A stretch of DNA of 64,000 nucleotides from JBMYTN01 sp049604415 (GCA_049604415.1 JBMYTN010000012.1:1-64000), one strand, 5' to 3'. Shown: positions 8,625 to 17,714, numbered from the stretch's first letter. Made by a program: numbers and translations. The notes: generated by a model not told the origin, from the sequence alone.

Positions 8625-9236
8625 TTGCATTTATCCGACGGCATCATCCCCCTGACGGTCGCCCTTCCCGCCGCTGCCTGTGCCGCGACCCTGGTTTGGG
8701 CCGGGCTGCGCCGCTTTAATGCCGATCAAATTCCCGGGGCGGCCATGCTGGCTGCGATCTTGTTCCTGGCCGCGCAGATCCACGTCCCGGTTGGTCCGTC
8801 CAGCACCCATTTGCTGCTCACCGGTCTGGCCGGATTGATGCTGGGCATCCGGATTTTCCCCGTCCTCTTGGTGGTGTTGCTGTTGCAAGCGGTGCTGTTT
8901 GGCTTTGGTGGCGTGGTGATCCTGGGCACCAATCTCTTAATTCTGGGCCTGCCCGCCGCCCTCTGTGCGCCGCTATTCGCTGCCCTGTCCCGACGCATCC
9001 AGCACCGCACCCTGCTGGCCGCCGGAGCCGCTGTGCTGTGTGGGGGTGCGCTGGTGGGCTCAGCCCTGCTGGCCGCAGGGGCCTTGCTGCTGGCCGGTCC
9101 GGCCTTCCTGGGTGGGGCCTTTTTGGTCCTGGCCACCAATGCCCCGGTTGCCCTGGTCGAAGGCTTGGTGGTGTTTGCCCTGGTCGGGTTCTTGCTGCGG
9201 GTACGCCCGGAGAGCCTCTACCGCCATGCGGTTTAG
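8625..9236 (+). CDS. cbiM: Solo CbiM/NikM-like cobalt or nickel ECF S-component
   Basis: 204 aa, strongly hydrophobic with about six membrane helices. The start is set at the TTG at 8625, not at the upstream ATG at 8550, because it gives the N-terminus MHLSDG. In this family Met1 and His2 coordinate the metal and must be at the extreme N-terminus; GGAG lies 8 nt upstream. The second conserved signature is IHVPVGPSSTHLL (His53, His62). S-components bind Co2+ or Ni2+ in the inner membrane and usually work with CbiN, CbiQ and the ATPase CbiO. None of the last two is nearby; the only partner is the overlapping His-rich gene. Bipartite CbiMN units have been shown to transport without ATPase, so solo function is possible. 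Co versus Ni is undecided. Confidence 0.85.
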   Translation: MHLSDGIIPLTVALPAAACAATLVWAGLRRFNADQIPGAAMLAAILFLAAQIHVPVGPSSTHLLLTGLAGLMLGIRIFPVLLVVLLLQAVLFGFGGVVILGTNLLILGLPAALCAPLFAALSRRIQHRTLLAAGAAVLCGGALVGSALLAAGALLLAGPAFLGGAFLVLATNAPVALVEGLVVFALVGFLLRVRPESLYRHAV

Positions 9237-9738
9237 CCCCCGTTCGCACGTCGTCCTTCTATTTCTAGTGGGCCTGTGGGGCCTGTTCGGGCTGGCGGTG
9301 CTTACGCCCACGGCGGCACTGGCCCATGGCCTGGATCTGACCGGAACTTTGGAGGGGACGCAGCTCTCCGGCCAGGCCTCCTTCGGTGCCAGCCCAGCCG
9401 CAGCGGTCACCCTCACCCTGCAGGACGCCAATGCCGTCCCCTTGCGCACCATCACAGGCGATGCCCAGGGTCAATTCCGCCTCGATTTAACCGATCTGGA
9501 TCCGGCCACAGCGCCGCTGCCCTGGACCTTGGCGGCAACCACCGCCGATGGCCATCGCACAACCATGATGATCGAGACCTTTGACACTGCGCGCTTGGAC
9601 GCGACTGTGGTCCATAGCGACCATCACCACCATCATGGGCTGCCTGCAGGCGCCCAAGCCCTGATCGGTTTGGCGGTTATCGGTGGGTTGGCCTTTGCGG
9701 CCCGCTGGTATTTGCGAGGCCGCAAAGACAAGGCGTAA
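9226..9738 (+). CDS. His-rich membrane-anchored protein coupled to CbiM (NikL/CbiN-like)
   Basis: 170 aa. A signal peptide (VVLLFLVGLWGLFGLAVLTPTAALA) leads to a small beta-rich extracytoplasmic domain; the mature protein would start HGLDLTG. A stretch with HSDHHHHHG at about residues 131-139 and a single C-terminal membrane helix (ALIGLAVIGGLAFAARWYL) followed by RGRKDKA close the protein. This topology resembles the NikL/CbiN accessory subunits of nickel/cobalt importers. The ATG overlaps the end of the CbiM gene by 11 bp, indicating translational coupling. Inference: it captures or hands metal ions to CbiM. Sequence similarity to CbiN itself is not evident. Confidence 0.75.
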   Translation: MRFSPRSHVVLLFLVGLWGLFGLAVLTPTAALAHGLDLTGTLEGTQLSGQASFGASPAAAVTLTLQDANAVPLRTITGDAQGQFRLDLTDLDPATAPLPWTLAATTADGHRTTMMIETFDTARLDATVVHSDHHHHHGLPAGAQALIGLAVIGGLAFAARWYLRGRKDKA

Positions 9739-9758
9739 ACGAAACACGTAAAGGTTTT

Positions 9759-9800
9759 AAGAGCCAACTCCGCGATCATGGACTCGCGGAGTTGGCTCTT
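9759..9800. terminator. Perfect 17-bp hairpin between convergent genes
   Basis: AAGAGCCAACTCCGCGA (9759-9775) pairs perfectly with 9784-9800 around the 8-nt loop TCATGGAC. It sits between the metal-transport pair and convergent htpG, so it probably ends both transcripts, although no long U-tract follows on either side. It resembles the hairpin at 23407-23445. Confidence 0.7.
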
Positions 9801-9861
9801 GCCTATTGTTCTGTCGCATTTTCGAACCGCCGAACCGGTACCCACTTCGGCTGAAAATGCT

Positions 9862-11871
9862 CTATTTTGCCTGCATCGCCTGGGTCAGGCGTTGGGCAAA
9901 GGCGATCGGATCGCGCGGCGCTTCGCCTTCTAGGATCAGGGCCTGGTCAAGCAGCAATTCCGCATCATCCTTAATCCCGTCCGCACCGGAGGCCGCAACC
10001 CGCTCCGCCAAGGCTTTGAGCAAAGCATGGCCGGTGTTGACCTCCAGGATTTTGGGCACGCTCATGCCCTCGCCCTGACCAGCTTTGCGTAGCATGCGCT
10101 CCAGATGCAGGCTCATGCCACCGGCTCCGGCAACCAAGCAGACCGGGCTTTCGGTCAAGCGGGTTGAGGCGCGGACATCACTGACCGCCTCGCCCAGATT
10201 AAGCTTCAGGGCCGCGATCAGACCATCCAGGGCGTCACCATCAACTTTGTCGGCGGCTTTGTCGGCGTCCTCGCCTTCCGCCGCATCGGACTTGGCCACC
10301 GGGTCGATCTTGTCGAGCACATCGCCCGCCTCGGCCACGGCCTTAAACGGCTTGTCCTTATAAGTCTGCACCGAACCGGTCCAAAACTCATCGATGGGAT
10401 CGGTCAACACCAAGACCTCGATATCCCGGGCGAGGAAGCCTTCAACCTGCGGGCTGCGGCGCAGGGCATCCGCATCATCGCCGGTGACATAATAAATCGC
10501 GTCCTGGCCCTCTTTCATGCCCTCGACATAGTCCGCTAGGCTGACCGCCTCGGCACTGCGGGTCGAGGCAAACCGGCCCAGATCCAGCAGGTCTTCCCGG
10601 CGTTCAAAGTCCTCATAGAGGCCTTCCTTCAGCACCGGACCGAAATTTTCCCAGAAGGCTTTGTAGCCGGTATCCCCGCCCTTGGATTCCGCCTCGGCCT
10701 TTTTCTTCAGATCCGAGACCAGCCGTTTGACCAAACCATTGCGGATTTTGCGCAGCATGGGCTCTTGCTGCAGCATCTCCCGACTGACATTCAGCGGCAG
10801 ATCGGGGCTGTCGACGATCCCTTTGACGAAACGCAGCCAAGTTGGCAGCAAATCTTCGCAGTCATCGGTGATGAACACCCGATTGACATAGAGCTTGACC
10901 GCCGTCTTGCGCTCCTGGGTGAACAGGTCGAAGGGCTTGTCCTTGGGGATAAACAGCAAGGAGGTGTATTCGATCGCCCCCTCGGCGCGGTAATGCAGGG
11001 TGTACCAGGGCTCGCCATAGCCGTGGGAGACATGGCGGAAAAACTCGCCATATTGCTCGTCGGTCACCTCGGACTTGTTGCGGGTCCACAGCGCGCTGGC
11101 CGCATTCAGGGTTTCCGGCTCGGCCTCACCCGGATCCACATCGACGATAGGGGCGTCTTCGCCTGCTTCTTCCGCCGCCTGTTGCGCTGCCTTGGCCCGT
11201 TCCTCAGCCTCTTTTTTCGCCTCTTCCGGATCCTTCAGCAATTGGACCGGCTGGGCGATGTGGTCGGAATAGGTTTTGACGATGTTGCGCAGACGGTGTT
11301 CATCCAGATAGTCGTCACAATCGTCGCGCAGATGCAGCACGATGGACGTGCCCCGCTCCGGGGCCGCATCGGTCTCGGTGATGGTGAATTTGCCCGTGCC
11401 CTCAGAGCTCCAATGCCAGCCCTCGGCTTCTCCGGCCCGACGGCTGAACACATCGACTTTTGAGGCCACCATGAAAGCGGAATAGAACCCGACACCGAAT
11501 CGACCAATTTGCGCAACATCAGCTTTGGCATCGCCGCCCTTCTCGGTCAGGGCGGAGACAAAAGCCTGGGTGCCCGACCGGGCAATGGTGCCCAGATTGT
11601 TGACCAGGTCAGCCTTGTTCATGCCGATGCCATTGTCGGACACAATCAGGGTCCGGGTGGCTTTGTTTGGGGCCAAGCGAATGGCAAAGCCCGCCTCGTC
11701 GCCCAAAAGGCTCGGCTGGGTCAGCGCTTCATAGCGCAGCTTGTCGCAAGCATCGGACGCGTTGGAGATCAATTCCCGCAAGAAGATCTCGCGATCCGAA
11801 TACAGCGAGTGGACGACAATATCGAGAAGCTTTGAGACTTCGGCCTGAAAGTCCAGGGTTTCCTCGGACAT
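9862..11871 (-). CDS. htpG: Molecular chaperone HtpG (bacterial Hsp90)
   Basis: 669 aa from ATG 11871, preceded by GGAGG with 10-nt spacing; a longer frame upstream lacks family similarity. The N-terminal GHKL ATPase shows LRELISNASDACDKLRY, DNGIGM and GRFGVGFYSAF, the nucleotide-binding signatures of Hsp90. The middle domain contains LPLNVSREMLQQ with the catalytic-loop arginine. An Ala/Glu-rich insertion (about residues 225-260) separates the N and middle domains. The C-terminal dimerisation domain is complete, ending QAMQAK. The protein is a cytosolic ATP-dependent chaperone with client-remodelling function together with DnaK. It is monocistronic, between the convergent metal-transport genes and the divergent hibernation factor gene. 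Confidence 0.97.
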   Translation of the reverse strand: MSEETLDFQAEVSKLLDIVVHSLYSDREIFLRELISNASDACDKLRYEALTQPSLLGDEAGFAIRLAPNKATRTLIVSDNGIGMNKADLVNNLGTIARSGTQAFVSALTEKGGDAKADVAQIGRFGVGFYSAFMVASKVDVFSRRAGEAEGWHWSSEGTGKFTITETDAAPERGTSIVLHLRDDCDDYLDEHRLRNIVKTYSDHIAQPVQLLKDPEEAKKEAEERAKAAQQAAEEAGEDAPIVDVDPGEAEPETLNAASALWTRNKSEVTDEQYGEFFRHVSHGYGEPWYTLHYRAEGAIEYTSLLFIPKDKPFDLFTQERKTAVKLYVNRVFITDDCEDLLPTWLRFVKGIVDSPDLPLNVSREMLQQEPMLRKIRNGLVKRLVSDLKKKAEAESKGGDTGYKAFWENFGPVLKEGLYEDFERREDLLDLGRFASTRSAEAVSLADYVEGMKEGQDAIYYVTGDDADALRRSPQVEGFLARDIEVLVLTDPIDEFWTGSVQTYKDKPFKAVAEAGDVLDKIDPVAKSDAAEGEDADKAADKVDGDALDGLIAALKLNLGEAVSDVRASTRLTESPVCLVAGAGGMSLHLERMLRKAGQGEGMSVPKILEVNTGHALLKALAERVAASGADGIKDDAELLLDQALILEGEAPRDPIAFAQRLTQAMQAK

Positions 11872-11986
11872 GGCTTTGGATCCTCCAATAATGAGCAAAC
11901 CGAAAGAAAGAGAGTGCAGAGGCCGCCAGAACAGCCAGCCTCGCCCCAGACCGGGCTCAGAGGGCTCTGATCGGACGGGGCGCTTT

Positions 11987-12015
11987 GATATGCAGGCACC
12001 AACCGATGGATGCAA
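11987..12015 (-). promoter_or_regulatory. Possible htpG promoter
   Basis: On the minus strand TTGCAT (12015-12010) is followed after 17 nt by CATATC (11992-11987), 116 nt before the htpG start. The spacing suits a sigma70- or sigma32-type promoter, and CCTTGC resembles the alphaproteobacterial sigma32 -35 element. The match is partial. Confidence 0.3.
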
Positions 12016-12162
12016 GGAAAAGCCGATCTAGATGTGTTGCGGGATTCGTCGAAAAATCGGCGCCTATGGGGACGATTTTGTTACGGTTTTCCTTGACCCG
12101 GATGGGGTTCTGGTGTCCGCTAAAGGGGTCCGTCGTCAGACGTTTAGGAAAGGGAGAGCGCA

Positions 12163-12534
12163 ATGCAAATTCCCTTGCAAATTGCTTTCCATGGTTTGGA
12201 CCATTCCGCTGCGGTCGAGGATCGTATCCGGGAAAAAGTCAGCAAACTCGAGCAGTTCAGCAACCGGATCACCTCCTGTCGGGTGGTCGTCGAAATGCAT
12301 CACAAAAATACTGCCAATACCCACAAGCGAGGGGAACCGTTCCGGGTTTCCATCCATGTTTCCGTCCCCGGGGATGAGTTGGTCGCCCATAGCTCGCCAA
12401 AAGATCCCAAAGCCCACGAAGATATCGGTATCGCGTTGCGCGACACGTTCCAGTCCATGGAACGCCAAGTGCGAGACTATATGGAACGCAAGCGAGATGA
12501 GGCGAAAGCCTCGCCGGCCGTCGCCATCGGCTGA
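12163..12534 (+). CDS. hpf: Ribosome hibernation promoting factor (short HPF/RaiA family)
   Basis: 123 aa, soluble. The pattern is the sigma-54 modulation/HPF family: N-terminal IPLQIAFHGLDHS, the basic VSKLEQFSNRITSCRVVVE strand, and the helix ALRDTFQSMERQVRDYMERK. Members bind the 30S decoding region and silence ribosomes in stationary phase. It lacks the C-terminal dimerisation domain found in long HPF, so this is the short form, unlike many alphaproteobacteria that carry only long HPF. GGAAAGGGAGAG precedes the ATG. It is followed by hairpins, and it is divergent from htpG. Confidence 0.93.
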   Translation: MQIPLQIAFHGLDHSAAVEDRIREKVSKLEQFSNRITSCRVVVEMHHKNTANTHKRGEPFRVSIHVSVPGDELVAHSSPKDPKAHEDIGIALRDTFQSMERQVRDYMERKRDEAKASPAVAIG

Positions 12535-12553
12535 TTGCGAAGCGGGATAGTCA

Positions 12554-12594
12554 GGGAGGGGGCGTTCAAATCGACGGACTGTTCACCCCCTCCC
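12554..12594 (+). other. Inverted repeat downstream of hpf
   Basis: GGGAGGGGG (12554-12562) pairs with CCCCCTCCC (12586-12594) around a 23-nt loop, 20 bp after the hpf stop. No U-tract follows; it may protect the 3' end of the message. Confidence 0.45.
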
Positions 12595-12643
12595 GCCCGT
12601 ATCCTTCCAAGCCCAACCCCTAAGAATAATGCACGCCCTTCCG

Positions 12644-12672
12644 AAACCCCGCTTCTCAGAGCCGGGGGTTTT
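12644..12672 (+). terminator. Rho-independent terminator of hpf
   Basis: AAACCCCGC (12644-12652) pairs with GCCGGGGGTTT (with one bulge) around TTCTCAGA and runs into TTTT (12669-12672). It ends 44 bp before the helicase gene starts. Confidence 0.7.
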
Positions 12673-12715
12673 CCGTTAGGGTCCGGCTCCACCTGTTTGT
12701 CCGAAGACCGCCATA

Positions 12716-15700
12716 ATGCTCGACGGGGTCATGCGCGATGGGACGGTTACCGCCGTCCTGGGACCCACCAACACCGGCAAAACCTTTTTGGCAATGGAAC
12801 GCATGCTGGCCCATGGGTCGGGCATGATCGGCTTTCCTTTGCGCCTGTTGGCGCGGGAAAATTATGACAAAGCCCAAGCCAAGCTCGGCTATGCCAAGGT
12901 CGCCCTGATCACCGGCGAGGAAAAAATCCTGCCGCCCACCGCGCGCTATTTCCTGTGCACGGTTGAAAGCATGCCGGTGGACCGGGGGGTGGATTTCCTG
13001 GCCATTGATGAGATCCAGCTCTGCGCCGACCCGGACCGGGGCCATGTGTTCACCGAACGCCTGCTGCAAGCCCGGGGCCGCCGGGAGACCATGTTCATGG
13101 GCTCCGAAAGCATGGGCCCGCTGATCCGCAGGCTGGTGCCGGGCTGCCAGTTTGAAACCCGGCCCCGGCTGTCGACCCTGACCTGTGCCGGACCGCGGAA
13201 GCTCAGCCGCCTGCCGCGCCGCTCCGCCGTGGTGGCGTTTTCTGCCAATGATGTTTATGCCATTGCCGAGCTGGTCCGCCGCCAAAGGGGCGGGGCCGCC
13301 GTGGTCATGGGTGCGCTCAGCCCCCGGACCCGCAATGCCCAGGTCGCGCTCTACCAATCCGGCGAGGTCGATTATCTGGTCGCCACCGATGCCATCGGCA
13401 TGGGGCTGAACATGGACGTCAACCATGTCGCCTTTGCCGCCTTGCACAAATTCGATGGCAGTGGCGAGCGCGCCTTAACCGCCGCCGAAGTCGCCCAGAT
13501 CGCCGGGCGGGCCGGACGGCATATGAATGACGGCACCTTTGGCACCACTGCCGATGCGCCCGACATGCCCGAAGACTTGGTTGAGCGGGTTGAAAGCCAT
13601 GCCTTCCCGGCCCTGCAGCGGCTGTATTGGCGCAATCCCGAGCTGAGTTTCCACTCTCTGGCCGGCCTGATCCGGTCCTTAAACGCCCGTCCGCCCTTGC
13701 CGGAACTGACCCGGCCCCGGCGCAGCGACGACCTTCAGGCCCTGGAATTGCTCTCCAGGGTAGCATCGGTGAAAGATCTCGCCACGGACCGGGAGTCGAT
13801 CAGCCTGCTCTGGAGCGTTTGCCGAGTCCCCGATTTCCGCAAGCTTGGGCCGGAAAACCACGCCAAATTGCTGGAACGGCTGTTCGGGCTGTTGAAGAAA
13901 AACCACCACCTGCCAGAAGATTGGCTTCAAGCGGAAGTCAAACGCATTGATCGGGTGGACGGGGATATCCATGCACTGGTAGACCGCATCGCACATATCC
14001 GCATCTGGACCTATGTCACCCATCAGTCCGGGTGGCTTCAGGACCCGGACTATTGGCAGGGGGTCACCCGGGCCTTGGAGGACAAACTCTCCGATGCCCT
14101 GCACGATCGGTTGACCCAACGCTTCGTGGACCGGCGCACTGCGGTGCTGATGAAACGTTTAGGCGACGGTGCGGACTTGTTTGCCATCATCAAGGATGGC
14201 GGAATAGTAGAAGTGGAAGGCCATATGGTCGGACGGTTGGAAGGCTTGACCTTTGAACCGGCGATCAAGGGGCGCCAGCAAGAGGCAAAAATGCTTCTGC
14301 ATGCGGCGCGCCAATCCCTAAGGCGGGAAATTGCGAGACGGGTGGATACCTTGACCAAAGACGACGACGCGGCTTTTGACCTGACCCCAGAGGGCGTGAT
14401 TACCTGGAACGGCACGGCAACAGCAAAACTGTTGCCCGGCGCGGACCCCTTAACACCGGGTGTCGCCCTGATCGACCGGGACTCCGTTGAGGCGGTGCAG
14501 GAAGAGCAAATCCTGGAAAAGCTGAGCCAGTGGGTGCAAACCCGCCTGGAAGCCCGCTTGGCCCCCTTGATGGCCCTGCGCCAAGCCCAGGAAGAGGAAC
14601 AAAGCGGCACGGTCCGGGGAATCCTGTTCCAGCTTCAGGAGGCCTATGGCTGCCTGCCGGTCAACCGCATTGAGGCCCTGCGCCGGGATTTGACCCCGGT
14701 GGACCGTAAAAGCCTGGCCAAGCGCGGCGTGCGCCTGGGCACCGCCCATGTCTTCATGCCCGATCTGCTCAAGCCCGATCCGCAAAACCACATTGCCCTG
14801 CTCTGGCGCATCGCCAATCCCGAGGCCACCGCCCGGGCCATGGAAGGCGAAGCCAAAGCGGCAGAGGCGGAAGAGACCGCTGCTGCGACCGGTGAGAGCG
14901 ACGCCACCACCGCCCCCGCTGCATCTGCCCAGGCCCCAGCTGCCTTAACCCCGCCGCCACCGGGACGGGTCTCCGCCCCCAAAGTGGCAGGCACACCAAA
15001 CGCCTTCTACCGGGCCTTGGGCTATTTGCCTGTTGGGGAAACCCTGTTCCGGGTCGATATGGTCGAGCGCTTTGCCGCCGCGATCCGGGATAAAGCCCGG
15101 ACCCAAAATGAGCGCCCCGCCCCAGCCAAGGCGGAAGAGACCAAAGCGCCGGATCCGGCTGAGGCCCCAACGGAGGCCGCACCAGAAGCTGCACCGGAAG
15201 CCGCGCCAGAAGCTGTACAGGAAGCCGCACCGGAGGCCGCAGAGACCACTGAGGCCGCTGCGGAACCCACCCCTGTGGAGACCCAGGCACCGGCTGCGGA
15301 GGCCCCGACTGTAGACGCTCCGTCCGAAGAAACCACCCCAGAGGACACCTCCGCTGCGGAAGCCGCGCTAGAGGAAACCGCATCTGAGGAGGCCGAGGTC
15401 AAAGCTGCTGAAACCGCTGCCGAGCCGAAGGTCGAAAAGCCCGCTTTTGTGCCGCCATCCGGCGAAACCTTGCTGGCTCATGATCTGCTGTCTTTGATTG
15501 GGGTCGGGCCAGAGCTGGGCTCCGAATTGCTGACCGCCTTGGGCTATCGGGTCTCCAAACATGTGGAGCAGCCCGAAGAAACCGAAGACGAGACCCCTGA
15601 GGACGCTGCCGCACGGTCCAAGGTCAAGCCGACCATCCACTATACCTATCGCTACAAAAACGCAGGCAATGGTCGGCGGGGTCGAGGTCGCCCGCAACAG

Positions 15701-16114
15701 GGCCAGGGCCATGGGGCCGGGCAGGACCATGGCAGAGGCCAAAGGCGGGGCCAAGGCGGGCGACGCCAGGAGCGCAGCGGCGATCAAAACGCCCAGGCCG
15801 CCGCGACGGCCAGCACCGGCACCGCGTCGGGGACCGACGGCAGCACGCAAAACCAAGGCCAAGGCCAAGAACAGCCGGAAGGCCAGAATCGGGACCAGAA
15901 CCGGGGCCAAGAGGGGCGCAAGCACCATGGTGCCCAGGGCAAATCCGGCAAAGGCCAGGGCCGGGGTGGAAAACCGCACCAAGGTGGGCCGAAATCCGGC
16001 GGCAAAGGCGGCGGACAAAAGCATGGCGGGGGCGGCAAGTCTGGGCCGAAGCGCGACAAGCCGATTGATCCGGATCATCCCTTCGCCGCTCTGGCCCAAT
16101 TGATGAACCGCTAA
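12716..16114 (+). CDS. SUV3-like superfamily 2 RNA helicase with long low-complexity tail
   Basis: 1132 aa. The helicase core occupies about residues 1-480: motif I GPTNTGKT (16-23), motif II DEIQ (98-101), motif III-like GSES, and motif VI QIAGRAGR (261-268). These match the SUV3/DExH group of ATP-dependent RNA helicases that work in RNA turnover. A conserved alphaproteobacterial middle region runs to about 710. After that comes a long Ala/Glu/Pro-rich linker (about 720-905), a short foldable patch (LLSLIGVGPELGSELLTALG, about 918-937) and a final Gly/Gln/Arg/Lys-rich tail to residue 1110, ending HPFAALAQLMNR. The basic tail probably binds RNA. An internal ATG at residue 6 is an alternative start. 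It heads a same-strand series with the S4, TerB-like and FdxA genes. Confidence 0.9.
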   Translation: MLDGVMRDGTVTAVLGPTNTGKTFLAMERMLAHGSGMIGFPLRLLARENYDKAQAKLGYAKVALITGEEKILPPTARYFLCTVESMPVDRGVDFLAIDEIQLCADPDRGHVFTERLLQARGRRETMFMGSESMGPLIRRLVPGCQFETRPRLSTLTCAGPRKLSRLPRRSAVVAFSANDVYAIAELVRRQRGGAAVVMGALSPRTRNAQVALYQSGEVDYLVATDAIGMGLNMDVNHVAFAALHKFDGSGERALTAAEVAQIAGRAGRHMNDGTFGTTADAPDMPEDLVERVESHAFPALQRLYWRNPELSFHSLAGLIRSLNARPPLPELTRPRRSDDLQALELLSRVASVKDLATDRESISLLWSVCRVPDFRKLGPENHAKLLERLFGLLKKNHHLPEDWLQAEVKRIDRVDGDIHALVDRIAHIRIWTYVTHQSGWLQDPDYWQGVTRALEDKLSDALHDRLTQRFVDRRTAVLMKRLGDGADLFAIIKDGGIVEVEGHMVGRLEGLTFEPAIKGRQQEAKMLLHAARQSLRREIARRVDTLTKDDDAAFDLTPEGVITWNGTATAKLLPGADPLTPGVALIDRDSVEAVQEEQILEKLSQWVQTRLEARLAPLMALRQAQEEEQSGTVRGILFQLQEAYGCLPVNRIEALRRDLTPVDRKSLAKRGVRLGTAHVFMPDLLKPDPQNHIALLWRIANPEATARAMEGEAKAAEAEETAAATGESDATTAPAASAQAPAALTPPPPGRVSAPKVAGTPNAFYRALGYLPVGETLFRVDMVERFAAAIRDKARTQNERPAPAKAEETKAPDPAEAPTEAAPEAAPEAAPEAVQEAAPEAAETTEAAAEPTPVETQAPAAEAPTVDAPSEETTPEDTSAAEAALEETASEEAEVKAAETAAEPKVEKPAFVPPSGETLLAHDLLSLIGVGPELGSELLTALGYRVSKHVEQPEETEDETPEDAAARSKVKPTIHYTYRYKNAGNGRRGRGRPQQGQGHGAGQDHGRGQRRGQGGRRQERSGDQNAQAAATASTGTASGTDGSTQNQGQGQEQPEGQNRDQNRGQEGRKHHGAQGKSGKGQGRGGKPHQGGPKSGGKGGGQKHGGGGKSGPKRDKPIDPDHPFAALAQLMNR

Positions 16115-16124
16115 GGCCACATCC

Positions 16125-16523
16125 TTGTCCGAGGCTCCCGCAGGCAGTCAACGGCTGGATAAATGGTTGTGGTTCGCCCGGTTCTGCAAAACCCGCTCCC
16201 TGGCGCAAAAACTATGCACCGGCGGCCATGTCAAACGCGATGGCGCATCCCTGACCAAACCCTCGGCGGCGATCCATATCGGCGACCAGTTGACCCTGAC
16301 CCTGGGTCCGGTGCGCCGACGGGTGGTGGTGTTGGGCTTGGGCGCGCGGCGTGGCCCGGCCCCGGAAGCCCAGCAGCTCTATGACGAACCGGAGCCAGCG
16401 GAGCGTTTGATCGATCCTTTGGCCGAAGGACCGGCTTTTCCCGGACCAAAGTCGGCGGGCCGCCCTGGAAAACGCGACCGACGCGCCCTACAAAGATTAA
16501 AGGACCCGCTGTCCGATCATTGA
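16125..16523 (+). CDS. hslR: S4-domain RNA-binding protein, Hsp15 (HslR) family
   Basis: 132 aa from a TTG start, 10 bp after the helicase gene. The S4 motif is clear: QRLDKWLWFARFCKTRSLAQ, then GGHVKRDG and the strand IHIGDQLTLTLG. Hsp15-type proteins bind rRNA and free 50S subunits that carry stalled nascent chains. The C-terminus is basic and Pro-rich (PGKRDRRALQRL). Close spacing behind the helicase implies co-translation and a shared RNA role. Confidence 0.88.
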   Translation: MSEAPAGSQRLDKWLWFARFCKTRSLAQKLCTGGHVKRDGASLTKPSAAIHIGDQLTLTLGPVRRRVVVLGLGARRGPAPEAQQLYDEPEPAERLIDPLAEGPAFPGPKSAGRPGKRDRRALQRLKDPLSDH

Positions 16524-16576
16524 TCCTGCCCTTCGATCCTGGTCCGGGCGGTCGCGTGTCCCCATAGGAGATTTCC

Positions 16577-17059
16577 ATGCTCGACAAACTCAAGGCCCTG
16601 TTTTCCGGCCTGACCACCGAGGAAGACGCCAGCCCCGAGGCATCCGGATCCGGCCAGGTCTCCGACGAGGTTATCCTGGCTGCGGCCTTCCTGATGGTGG
16701 AAGCCGCCCATATGGACGGGGATTTTGCCGATGAAGAAGCCGACCGGGTGCGCAGCCTGCTGAAGTCCCATTTTGAACTGACCGATGCGCGGCTGGAAAG
16801 CTTGCTGTCCAAAGCCCTGACCCTGCGCGATGAAAGCAATGAGTGGTACCGCCAGGCCCGCACCCTGAAAGACGCCTTTTCCTATGAGGAACGGGTCGAT
16901 CTGGTGGAAATGCTCTGGGATGTGGTCTATGCCGACGACGTCCTGCATGACTATGAGGCCAATATGATGCGCCGGATCAACGGCCTGCTTTATGTGGATG
17001 ATCCCGATAGCGGGGCCGCCCGAAAGCGCGTTCTTGCGCGTAAGGGACTTTCCGATTAA
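16577..17059 (+). CDS. TerB-like (DjlA N-terminal/tellurite resistance) domain protein
   Basis: 160 aa, soluble and helical. Residues about 30-150 form a TerB-type domain: LAAAFLMVEAAHMDGDFADE and, in the second half, VEMLWDVVYADDVLHDYEAN. These show the paired acidic, metal-binding-like clusters (MDGDF and YADDVLHDYE) of the family. The role of stand-alone TerB proteins is not established; they are often found between S4/HslR and fdxA genes in alphaproteobacteria, as here. It has AGGAG with short spacing before the ATG. Confidence 0.85.
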   Translation: MLDKLKALFSGLTTEEDASPEASGSGQVSDEVILAAAFLMVEAAHMDGDFADEEADRVRSLLKSHFELTDARLESLLSKALTLRDESNEWYRQARTLKDAFSYEERVDLVEMLWDVVYADDVLHDYEANMMRRINGLLYVDDPDSGAARKRVLARKGLSD

Positions 17060-17237
17060 AAGCCAGCGGCAGCGACCGACCATCTCCACCTTGTAATAGT
17101 CCGGCAGATGGTCCATTTAGCCTTTGGGTTGCGCGTTTTTCGGGCCTTCCGACACCCGCCGCCACCGTACTGGGACCCTTCCCGGATCGCGTTCGACGCG
17201 GTGGCCAATCTGACCCCCACGATGGAGTGGACCGACC

Positions 17238-17576
17238 ATGACCTATGTGGTCACCGAAAACTGTATCAAGTGCAAATATATGGACTGCGTCGAAGTCTGT
17301 CCGGTGGACTGCTTCTACGAAGGCGAGAACTTCCTGGTGATCAATCCGGACGAATGCATCGATTGCGGCGTCTGTGAGCCGGAATGCCCGGCGGAAGCCA
17401 TTCTGCCCGATTCGGATGATGGAACGGAAAAGTGGTTGGAAATCAACCAAAAGTTTTCCGAGATCTGGCCGAATATTACCAGAAAGGGTGAGACCCCCGC
17501 CGACGCCGATGACTGGCAGGGCAAACCCGATAAGGCTGGTCTGTTGTCGGAAAAGCCCGGCGCGGGCAGCGAGTAA
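17238..17576 (+). CDS. fdxA: Seven-iron ferredoxin FdxA (3Fe-4S, 4Fe-4S)
   Basis: 112 aa, cytosolic electron carrier. Cysteines at 9, 17 and 50 match the 3Fe-4S ligands, and those at 21, 40, 43 and 46 the 4Fe-4S ligands, exactly in the spacing of Azotobacter-type ferredoxin I (VCPVDCFYEG and ECIDCGVCEPECP). The C-terminal half (EKWLEINQKFSEIWPNI) is the usual extension of this family. The ATG follows GGAGTGG at 17223-17229. It is preceded by the TerB-like gene and followed by a 680-bp gap with a CRP-type palindrome and terminator. Confidence 0.96.
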   Translation: MTYVVTENCIKCKYMDCVEVCPVDCFYEGENFLVINPDECIDCGVCEPECPAEAILPDSDDGTEKWLEINQKFSEIWPNITRKGETPADADDWQGKPDKAGLLSEKPGAGSE

Positions 17577-17714
17577 GGCAAAAGAGATGGTTTTGGAAGG
17601 CTTTAGAAGCTTTCCAAGGCCATCCAGCTGGACCCAATTGGCCCCCCAGATATTGACTCTCGCGCGCAGCGGGCATCTGGGTTGCGGACTTTAAACTGTC
17701 ATCAAAGCCGTGTC

